Positions 12,401-24,400 of a stretch of DNA of 64,000 nucleotides are shown here, in pieces. Within the stretch, counting starts at the first letter, position 1; each line of letters opens with the position of its first letter. The notes beneath the pieces are model-generated. The model was not told the DNA's origin. It worked only from the letters and a program-made list of their open reading frames with translations, and made no database searches. The stretch comes from Meghimatium bilineatum (lineage: Eukaryota > Mollusca > Gastropoda > Stylommatophora > Philomycidae): contig CM067318.1 of NCBI GenBank assembly GCA_034231615.1, forward strand, positions 40,090,769 through 40,154,768. The letters are read 5' to 3'. The position numbers and the translations under genes are program-made.

Positions 12401-15400
12401 TGATCCTAGATATTCTTCTTCTTCGGCGTTCATTCTCAAACTCCTGCTGGATCTCCCTTGTAGCATGACCATGGTCCTACTAGATTTCTAGCAGGATGTA
12501 GTCCAGAGAATGGAAATGCGTTGTGTCGCCGTTTTATTTGCGCCAGTGGCCCGACACATCCATCTTCGGTGGAGATATTCAAAGTTATTTACATTTTCTA
12601 GTTGCTCTTTGTCAATGACTATTTTAGGTGTAATTTCTTCTCTGATTACATGCATTATTTTTGTCTTTTTTGCATTGAGGAAAAGGTTTTGTGCCTGGCA
12701 ATGATGTTTGACTGATATAATCATTTGTTCTAAACCTGTAGGCCTACTTTATATTAGTGTGGTGTCATCTGCATACCTAATTTCTGGGATTTCTTTTCCT
12801 CCAATATTAAGGGGTTGAAACAGTTCATAATACGGGTATTCTCGTACATTTTGCATGATGTTTTCTGGATAAATGTTGAACAGGTATGGTGAGAGGATGC
12901 ATCCCTGTTTGACTCCTTTTTTTGGACCTCAAACAAGTCTGATGTTTCTCTGTCGAGACGAACAGAAACCTGTGATAAATCATTTTAATGAGCGATATGA
13001 GATGGTGTGGGAAGCTCATGTTTTCAGTTATGTTCAATAATTTCTGGTGTGTTATGCAGTTAAATACCTTTGAGTAGTCAATGAAACAGGTGTATATGTC
13101 TGCATTGAACTCTCTCCATTTCTTTATTATATTTATCATGTTGAAGATGCATGATAGAGTTACCAAGTAGAAATAGATGGTCAGGAGTTTAAAGTATGCT
13201 TTTATATTTATCTCTGACTTTTGTAATCATTACAGAGTTACCACGTAGAAATAGATGGTCAGGAGTTTAAAGTATGCTTTTATATTTATCTCTGACTTTT
13301 GTAATCATTACAGAGTTACCAAGTAGAAATAGATGGTCAGGAGTTTAAAGTATGCTTTTATATTTATCTCTGACATTTGTAATCATTACAGGGTTACCAA
13401 GTGGAAATAGATGGTCAGGAGTTTAAAGTATGATTTTATATTTATCTCTGACATTTGTAATCATTACAGGGTTACCAAGTAGAAATAGATGGTCAGAAGC
13501 TTAAAGTGTGCATGTCATGTGCTCGTGCTATGAGAGGAAGATACAAAGTTGAACGTCTGCCACCAAATACACATTTTCATTGTGCTATGGGAGATGGTAA
13601 GAGAGATTATGAATTTGGGATAGTTTTCTTTTTTCATTTATATAAATAGACCTATATACAACAAAATTGTCACAGAGCATGAGCCCATGGAACATTGGAT
13701 CAACAACCAACCACAACAAAATTGTCACAGCATGAGCCCATGGACCGTTGTATCAACAACCAACCACAGCAAAATTGTCACAGAGCATGAGCCCATGGAA
13801 CATTGGATCAACAACCAACCACAACAAAATTGTCACAGAGCATGAGCCCATGGAACATTGGATCAACAACCAACCACAACAAAATTGTCACAGAGCATGA
13901 GCCCATGGACCGTTGGATCAACAACCAACCACAACAAAATTGTCACAGAGCATGAGCCCATGGAACATTGGATCAACAACCAACCACAACAAAATTGTCA
14001 CAGAGCATGAGCCCATGGAACATTGGATCAACAACCAACCACAACAAAATTGTCACAGAGCATGAGTCCATGGACCGTTGGATCAACAACCAACCACAAC
14101 AAAATTGTCACAGAGCATGAGCCCATGGAACATTGGATCAACAACCAACCACAACAAAATTGTCACAGAGCATGAGCCCATGGACCGTTGGATCAACAAC
14201 CAACCACAACAAAATTGTCACAGAGCATGAGTGCATGGAACATTGGATCAGCAACCAACCACAAAAAAACTCAATATAATCTTACTACAGATAACATACC
14301 AGCAATATTTCAACTAGTTTATTGTGATACACCGACTGAGTTTAAGAAGGAAGAGATGGCAGACAATGTTTGCTTTAAGCTGCATATGAGTATGTGGCTG
14401 CTCACAGCTACAGAAATATGGGTGTGTGGCTGTTTACAGCTACAGAAATGTGTTTGTGTGGCTTCTAACATTTACAGAAATGTCAATAACATGGTCAATC
14501 ACATCTTCAGAAATGTGAGTGTGTGACCAATCACATCTACAGAAATGTGAGTGTGTGGCTGCTCATATCTATAGAAATGTGGGTGTCTTGCCACTCATGT
14601 CTACAGAAATGTGGGTGTGTCACCACTCTCATCTACAGAAATGTGGGTATGTGGCTGCTTACATCTAAAAAAATGTTGGTGTATGGCCTCTCACATGTAC
14701 AGAAATGTAGGTGTGTCACCACTCTCAACTACAGAAATGTAGGTGTGTCACCGCTCTCATCTACAGAAATGTAGGTGTGTGGCCTCTCACATCTAAAGAA
14801 ATGTGGGTGTGTGGCCACTCACATCTACAGAAGATAAATTTAACACTTGCCACACAAAATAGAGAAGTGTGGACCTGGAAAACGGTCTTTAAGTGCCATC
14901 TTAAGAGTGATTTGAAGTTTTAGTGTTTGGTTTATGTTCCAAAAATGTAGCCATGTAAAGATAATCAGTGAATCAATTGTGTGGCAGTTTTTGTTAATTC
15001 TTCCTTGAATTTATAATGGTTTGTATCAATTTCTTTTCCTGTGGATCCTTGTGCCATAAAATGGGGCAAAGATCCTGTTTTACATATGTTCGTAAAGTCT
15101 CATTCTACACATAAATCTTATATTTTCAATACACTGACTAATGTAAGATGGATAGATAAGCTATACATTTATGTTAGCTTGTTATCCCATAGTTAGGTCT
15201 AGCTGTCTGAATACACTAAAAGTGAAAGATGCAGATCTTGGCTCTGACTTATCCTATCAAATTTCAATAATATACTATTATACTAATATACAGGAATATC
15301 TAATATACTATAAATAACAGCTGAATACATGACTTCATTTCTTCTCTTTTACAATTTCAGCCAAAAAACTTAAAATTCGTCAAATCGGTAGTTTCAAGGT

Positions 15401-18400
15401 TCTTAATAACAAAGTCGACCTCTCCACTTTTGAGGCTGATGTTAGCCTCAGGTATTGGACGAATATGCTACAGGATCTGAAGCAACAGACCAGCGTGCGG
15501 ACTATCATGAAAGAAATAAGTGCAGCCAGAACCATCCTGACAGTCAAAGTCATGGCTTACAAAAATGGAGAAGGTAGACTTAGAAAGGGGGAGATTATTT
15601 GTGGATCCAGTATCGCGGGAGTAAGTAAATGTGTAATAATATGTCAAAGTTATGCTTCATTTTTTGTTGTTTGAAATTAATGAAGAGTGTGAGGGTTTAT
15701 CACTCTTGTTTCCTGAGTCAGGCAGTCAAATTTTGGCACCTGCTCTAAGAACATGTATGTTTGTCCTGGCACAGTTCTCTGATTGAGAGTTGCCATTGGT
15801 TTTCTTTTAGATCCATGAGGAATATTTGTTGCAATGTAGATGTAGAATGCCACAAGCTGGGAAATATTCTCCAGAGATGAGATTTTGTCCTAATCCTCGT
15901 GCAGCTGAGGCATGGTGCAGATAAAGAGGTTGATTCTATCGCATAGTACCACCCTTTTGGCAACTGGGGCCTGGACTTATAGCTCTTGGGTGCAAAGAAT
16001 AGCACTGCTGTCTTCTTTCTAGGCATGTCATAGGAGGTGACTAAGGAATGTTGAGTGATATGTTGACAACTTGTCACCTGTGAAAAAGTCATCGTCACTA
16101 CATGTCTTATCTTGATTTCTTACTTTTGTTGTCTTCTGTCACATTAAAAAACACACTTAAATTAAAAACTCACCTAAATTAAAAAACTCACTTTAATTAA
16201 AAAACTCACCAACATTAAAAAATGCACAAACTCACTTTAATTTACAAAAATCACCTAAGTTAAAAAACTCACCTAGATTAACAAAACTCACCTAAATTAA
16301 AAAACTCACCTAAATTTTAAAAACTTACCTAAATTAAAAAACTCACCTAAATTTTAATAACTTACCTAAATTAAAATAACTTACGTAAAATTAAGAAACT
16401 CACCTAAATTAAAATCTCACCTAAATTAAAAAACTTATGTAAATTAAAAGCTCACCTAAATTAAAAAACTTATCTAAATTAAAAAACTCACCTAAATTTT
16501 AAAAACTTACCTAAATTAAAAAACTTTCGTAAAATTAAGAAACTCACCTAAATTAAAATCTAACCTAAATTAAAATCTAACCTAAATTTAAAAAACTCAA
16601 CTAAATTAACAAAACTCACCTAAATTAAAAACTCACCTAAATTTAAAAAACTCACTTAAATTAAAAAAACCTAAATTTAAAAACTTACGTAAATTAAGAA
16701 AGTCACCTAAATTAAAAAATTCACCTAAATTAAAAAACTTACGTAAATTAAGAAACTCACCTAAATTAAAAAACTCACCTAAATAAAAAAAACTCACCTA
16801 AATTTACAAATACTTACATATATTAAAGAACTCACCTAAATTAAAAAACTTATGTAAATTAAAAAGCTCACCTAAATTAAAAAACTCACCTAAATTAACA
16901 AAACTTACCTAAATTAAAAAACTCACCTAAATTTTAAAAACTTACCTAAATTAAAAAACTTTCGTAAAATTAAGAAACTCACCTAAATTAAAATCTAACC
17001 TAAATTAAAAAAACTCAACTAAATTAACAAAACTCACCTAAATTAAAAACTCACCTAAATTTAAAAAACTCACTTAAATTAAAAAAACCTAAATTTAAAA
17101 ACTTACGTAAATTAAGAAAGTCACCTAAATTAAAAAATTCACCTAAATTAAAAAACTTATATAAATTAAGAAACTCACCTAAATTTTAAAAACTCACCTA
17201 AATTAAAAAAACTCACCTAAATTTAAAAATACTTACATAAATTAAAGAACTCACCTAAATTAAAAAACTTATGTAAATTAAAAAGCTCACCTAAATTAAA
17301 AAACTCACCTAAATTAACAAAACTTACCTAAATTAAAAAACTCACCTAAATTTTAAAAACTTACCTAAATTAAAAAACTTTCGTAAAATTAAGAAACTCA
17401 CCTAAATTAAAATCTAACCTAAATTAAAAAAACTCAACTAAATTAACAAAACTCACCTAAATTAAAAACTCACCTAAATTTTAAAAACTCACTTAAATTA
17501 AAAAAACCTAAATTAAAAAACTTACATAAATTAAGAAACTCACCTAAATTTTAAAAACTCACCTAAATTTAAAAAAACTCACCTAAATTTACAAATACTT
17601 ACATAAATTAAAGAACTCACCTAAATTAAAAAACTCACCTAAGTTTTTAAAAATTATATAAATTAAAAAACTCACATAAATTAAAGGATGTATGTAAATT
17701 AAGAAACTCACCTAAATTTTAAAACTTACATAAATTAAAAAACTTACATAAATTAAAAAACTCATGCATTATGTCATGTGATGACAGGAAGAACATGCAG
17801 CCTTTATCACACAGCTACAAAATTCCTTCCTGCAACTTCCTAATGGGATACGTGCAGTCTTCTGTCAAATGGTGCCCATGGATGACAGAGAAGTGCAGGC
17901 CAGCAGACATTGCACATGTGTCATTTTTGTGAAAAACTCCTAGGTGGCAGGAAATACTAGGTGTGTCATCACTGGCAATGGGTCAACAAAGCCAATGGAA
18001 GACTTGATGAACTGGTTGGCTGTATGCTATGCACATTGCAGAACCTGATATTTCATGGACCGCTGGATCAGCAACCAGAAACTGAGGATCATGGAATACT
18101 GCTGCACATTGCAGAAGCTGAGGATCATGGAATACTGCTGCACTAGAATGCTTTCCTTTGAAGACTAAATATGTATCAATAAACCTTCCTAATACAACCA
18201 CGTCTTTGAGACTGTGAGCCTTATACAAGCTCTGGTGTCACCTCCGTTACTTACTGAGTAGGACTTGTGTTTTTGTCAGAAAGTCTTGAATATATGTTTT
18301 AGTGAGAGGAGAATGTATCTGCAGCCCTGAATAGACCTATAAAAATAGAACATACCCCCTCCCTTTTTCAGTTGCTGTGAATGTATTATGATAGATCCAG

Positions 18401-21400
18401 ATTGTTACCACATCTACTGATATAAATTTAAATTAATTGCAACTCTTCCACACTTCAGGAAGTTCTGCGCTAGTCATAACTTAACTATCCCCATCATCTT
18501 TTTTATAACCGACACAACAAGTCCTGTGGGGAAGTAATATAAATAATACACTGATTTCAACACTAAAATCATCATCTGATTAATTTCCCTAATTGTTTTC
18601 AAATATTTTTACCATATAAATTTAATTAGTCATCAAGTACAAGCTCAATAGATCTTCCATACATTAGTGGGGGACTTGCCATGACAACATGCATTGAAAT
18701 AATGAGATTTGATGATTGTCTTAGCTACCATCCTTAATTATAAAAATGTACACATAGGAAGATCTATAGAACAGAATTATCCCAGATTTACAGCACAATT
18801 TCTCATGATGAAAATAGATAACAACCACATTATAGTGACAATCTGCCATGACTTGACTATACATTCCCATAGTGCATCTGTACTTTGTGACATTGCCTGT
18901 TTGTGTACATTTGAGCCTTCACAATATTCCTATAAGGTAGGATCTGTGAGGGTTTGTTAGACTGGTATATTGGTCAGACAGGGTGCATGATTGTTTATAT
19001 ACTGACCAAATATCAGGATATGGATTCGAAGAGATTACTGATATATATATATATCCCACACTAGAGTTTTTATAAAGCATCTGTAACAGAATAATAAATA
19101 ATGACCAGTTTCCTGTCCTCCCAGATCTTAGGACAGTGCACCCATAGACTGGACATGCATTCTGCTGCCCGGAGAATCTACCTAGAGGACGGATCAGTGG
19201 TCTTGGATGTAGATGATTTGATTAAGTTTGCAGTGGAAAACTGCAAGACTGAGATGATTAATATGATTCTCTCCAAGAAAAAAGAACATGGTGGTAAGTT
19301 GAAGGTCATATTTAGAAAAAATATATTGAGAAGACATAAGATCGATGAAAGAAGGCCTGATTAGATTATTAGTTATAATCTGATGTCGTTGCATTCTGGG
19401 TAAACTGTGCTCTGTTTCGCTCAGAAAATGTTGAAGATTGTGCATGCCAATGGTTTCCTTGCTTCCTTGTTGACAAAATTTCTTATTCTATCCTATCTAA
19501 CCATTCTTGGTATCACCATCTTTTATATATATATACCATAAATGACACAACAAAACTTCAGGAAGTTTGTTGTCAATGTCCTTCATTCTCTGATAAGGTT
19601 ACTTCTTCTCAATCTCCTTCATTCTCTGATTAGTATACTTCTCAATCTCCTTCATTCTCTGATTAGGATACTTCTCAATCTCCTTCATTCTCTGATTAGT
19701 ATACTTCTCAATCTCCTTCATTCTCTGATTAGGATACTTCTCAATCTCCTTCATTCTCTGATTAGTATACTTCTCAATCTCCTTCATTCTCTGATTAGTA
19801 TACTTCTCAATCTCCTTCATTCTCTGATTAGTATACTTCTCAATCTCCTTCATTCTCTGATTAGTATACTTCTCAATCTCCTTCATTCTCTGATTAGTAT
19901 ACTTCTCAATCTCCTTCATTCTCTGATTAGGATACTTCTCAATCTCCTTCATTCTCTGATTAGGATACTTCTCAATCTCCTTCATTCTCTGATTAGGATA
20001 CTTCTTCTCAATCTCCTTCATTCTCTGATTAGGATACTTCTCAATCTCCTTCATTCTCTGATTAGGATACTTCTCAATCTCCTTCATTCTCTGATTAGGA
20101 TACTTCTCAATCTCCTTCATTCTCTGATTAGGATACTTCTCAATGTCCTTCATTCTCTGATTAGGATACTTCTTCTCAATGTCCTCCATTCTCTGATTAG
20201 GATACTTCTTCTCAATGTCCTCCATTCTCTGATTATGATACTTCTTCTCAATGTCCTCCATTCTCTGATTAGGATACTTCTTCTCAATGTCCTCCATTCT
20301 CTGATTAGGATACTTCTTCTCAATGTCCTCCATTCTCTGATTAGGATACTTCTTCTCAATGTCCTCCATTCTCTGATTAGGATACTTCTTCTCAATGTCC
20401 TTCATCTCTTCTGAGAATGTACATTCTAACCTGTTGAAGTCCTCTGTGCATGAAATAAAACTCTGAAGAAATGCACTGTGACACATGATACTGATGACAT
20501 TGCACATAGAAAGTAAGAGCTAAACATACATAATTCCTAGGTATGAAATATAGCTCTGAAAGAGCTAATCATTCTTTTCAATGACCAAATTTCCTCACAA
20601 TCCATCTGCACTCTGCTGGAAGCAGAAATCAATGTGCACACTTTGAAGATCAACATATTTTTTTAACTCGTAGGTAGTATGCGTGAACTTAAACTCACAT
20701 TTTTACACACTCTTTCTAAGAAACAAAATTAAAAGTGTATTTACATTTACTCTTTGTACAATATTTTATGTATTTTAAAATCTACATTACTATACATCGT
20801 AATGTGCAAAATTGAATGACATTTTCAGAATCTTAGAATATCTGCATGTTGTTTTGTTTGAAGAGTAGAAATATATAGTATATCAGATGAATGTTTCTGA
20901 GAAAATATAATAGTAAAAATTTGTTTTAATTTTGAAAAACAATATTTATAAAGTCAGACATAGGGCGTATGACTCTAGCATTTTAAGTTGGCTGTTTTGT
21001 ATAGTATATCCATTTCTGTGACTATTTGGAAAGTCTCAAATGTTTCTATGCACAAATAAAAGTTCTGTGATAATTTGAATGTTTGTTGACATGTGGTTTT
21101 GTTTACGAGATAAGTTTTAACTTTTTATCCTGATCAATTTCGACAAATCATCTAACGACAGTATTTGCTCCTGAACAAATATCACAAAATGGCCAAAAAA
21201 AGTTATGAGAGAAGACCTTTAGAAATATTTTGATTGAACAACATTTTACAATCTGTTTTCGTGGAGAGTTTTAGCAACGTTTACAAACAAAGTATAGAAT
21301 TGTCTATTCAGAAGTCGAGCATATTTTTTTGTCTGACCACAATCTTTTCAAAAGATGGACTGGGTAAAAAAGGCTTAAAGCAAGGTATGTAACTCTTTTA

Positions 21401-24400
21401 CGCTCTGTGTGAGATCTCACAAGTGAAGCTGAACTACTATCACCATGATGGGACAAACTAGGTCACCTTCACTTGTAAGATTTCATATAGAGCATGAAAG
21501 AAGTTATATACTTCTCATTTTATACATATATTGGCACATGGTCAGTGCATGCAACTGGTAAATAATAACAATTTATGTATTATGGTTTATAATATTTTTT
21601 TTTTAAATCGAGGAAGTTACTATAATCTCTTGTATGATATAGCATGTAAGACATAATGAGAATTGATGACTGTCTTATCTACTTTTCTTGATTATAACAA
21701 ATATATCTTCATTGTTCTGACAGAAATAATAGGAGAGGATGAAACAGTCAGAATACAGTCTCTGCAGAATGAAGTCAGTGAAGATGTTAATGAAGATTTT
21801 AGAAGATCCTACAGCATCATAAAAAATGAAGCTGAAAATTATGTAGAAAGAACAGAGAAGGCCAAAAAGATTATGAAAGATGAAATGAGAATGGAGAATA
21901 ATTTGTCAGCAGAACAAGAAAAAGAGAATTCAGTACTAAAAGGTAATTTGATTTTAGTATTGGTACATGCAACGTGTGACTTTATCTTGTCCAGAATTGT
22001 TGTATTGGTACATGCAACTTGTGATTTTATCTTGTGCAGAATTGTTGTATTGGTACATGCAACTTGTGATTTTATCTTGTGCAGAATTGTTGTATTGGTA
22101 CATGCAACTTGTGATTTTATCTTGTGCAGAATTGTTGTATTGGTACATGCAACTTGTGATTTTTATCTTGTGCAGAATTGTTGTATTGGTACATGCAACT
22201 TGTGATTTTTATCTTGTGCAGAATTGTTGTATTGGTACATGCAACTTGTGATTTTTATCTTGTGCAGAATTGTTGTATTGGTACATGCAACTTGTGATTT
22301 TATCTTGTGCAGAATTGTTGTATTGGTACATGCAACTTGTGATTTTATCTTGTGCAGAATTGTTGTATTGGTACATGCAACTTGTGATTTTATCTTGTGC
22401 AGAATTGTTGTATTGGTACATGCAACTTGTGATTGTATCTTGTGCAGAATTGTTGTATTGGTACATGCAACTTGTGATTTTTATCTTGTGCAGAATTGTT
22501 GTATTGGTACATGCAACTTGTGATTTTTATCTTGTGCAGAATTGTTGTATTGGTACATGCAACTTGTGATTTTTATCTTGTGCAGAATTGTTGTATTGGT
22601 ACATGCAACTTGTGATTTTATCTTGTGCAGAATTGTTGTATTGGTACATGCAACTTGTGACTTTATCTTGTCCAGAATTGTTGTATTGGTACATGCAACT
22701 TGTGATTTTATCTTGTGCAGAATTGTTGTATTGGTACATGCAACTTGTGATTTTATCTTGTGCAGAATTGTTGTATTGGTACATGCAACGTGTGACTTTA
22801 TCTTGTCCAGAATTGTTGTATTGGTACATGCAACTTGTGATTTTATCTTGTCCAGAATTGTTGTATTGGTACATGCAACTTGTGATTTTATCTTGTGCAG
22901 AATTGTTGTATTGGTACATGCAACTTGTGATTTTATCTTGTGCAGAATTGTTGTATTGGTACATGCAACGTGTGACTTTATCTTGTCCAGAATTGTTGTA
23001 TTGGTACATGTAACTTGTGATTTTATCTTGTCCAGAATTGTTGTATTGGTACATGCAACTTGTGATTTTATCTTGTCCAGAATTGTAGTATTGGTACATG
23101 CAACTTGTGATTTTATCTTGTCCAGAATTGTTGTATTGGTACATGCAACGTGTGATTTTATCTTGTCCAGAATTGTAGTATTGGTACATGCAACTTGTGA
23201 TTTTATCTTGTGCATAATTGTTGTATTATGTAAGTTATCACTTCTTGAATGATCACTTTAAAAACAGCCTATGCTTCTTTTTCAACAAGGCTCAAGAGTA
23301 TTAAGATGCAATTGGCAACTGTGCCAGACTTTGTCAACTTCCAGAATCATCATTCTATATTTTAGTTCAAGGTAGTCCATACATTCTGTATTTTGGCCAC
23401 ACATCATTGTAGGGGTCTTGATTATAGGTTAATACTAGCCTAGTGCTCATTATGGGCATGTTCAGTGAAGCAGAGTATATTCTGTAAAAATTGACAGGAA
23501 TACACATAATTTATTGTAAAATGGTTTGGACACCCTGTGAGAATGAACCATAACCAACTACCGACAAGAACATATAACATAAGAAGATCCGGATACAAGG
23601 CTAGAGGAAGACCTAGAACAAGATGGATAGATAATATCAAGACAATTCTGAACAAATATGAATTCAGCCAAGGTGACTCATCTGGTCTTGGATAGACAAC
23701 TAAAGCTCCCAGTCACCATCCCTACACTTAACAGCAAGTGTGGATATTCTCACCATCATCCACCTGAGAATAGACAATAGATCCATCAAAATGGGCTTAT
23801 GCCTTTTAGCCCCGAAAAGAATGTTGTACAGGTTGTTAAATACTGGCTAATTTAAAGTAAAAAAATGTATCTTATTTGTAACATTACAAATTATAACCTA
23901 ATCAGATCAGGGTCAAATTATAACTTTTCAATGACAAGAGTAAATGAGGAATAGAGAAAATATAATCTTTACTAAAGAGTCTGTCTATTCTCTGATTATC
24001 AGTGACCTATCAGTTAATTTAGACTAGCATATTTGAGATGATATTTGATAGGGAACAAAGAAGTATCTATCTTACTTCTCTTTCATTGACATCCTTTGGA
24101 ACTTCAGAGCACTAAAACAATAACTTTCTTGTCCCAATCCTGCACAAACAATGCTAAATTTGATCTGCCTACATAAAATGTCTTGTCTTCTCCTGTTCTA
24201 TACAATTAATTACATTTACTTTTTTCATATTTCTTTCCATTACATTTAAGATAGTAACTTACTGTAATAAACAACTCATTGAATGTTTATCAACTTTACT
24301 AGAAGCAGTGGATGAACACAAACAAGAACATGAGAAACTTCTTGAGAACATAGAATTACCTCCCCTTGAAATGATCCTACACGCACCAATAGAAGTGTGG

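Larger units (their letters stand above)
11755..13469 (+). repeat. 78-bp repeat of a 3' splice site and exon start, split by a LINE
   Basis: Units read TTTGTAATCATTACAG then GGTTACCAAGTAGAAATAGA and GATGGTCAGGAGTTTAAAG. Acceptor copies end at 11838, 13234, 13312 and 13390, before the true exon 5 acceptor at 13469; the last three intervals are exactly 78 bp. A LINE fragment fills 11840-13148. Confidence 0.88.

Noticed and set aside
15745-16098. 117-codon minus-strand frame
   Set aside because: Lies within repeat family C, whose related copy at 35.5 kb carries a different frame structure; treated as non-coding.
19599-20507. 302-codon minus-strand frame as a real repeat protein
   Set aside because: Variants between units are amino-acid changing on both strands, and no start context or splice support was seen; kept only as a low-ranked finding.
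21950-23252. Frames of 220-244 codons on both strands
   Set aside because: Produced by the 45/46-bp minisatellite; no splice or domain support.
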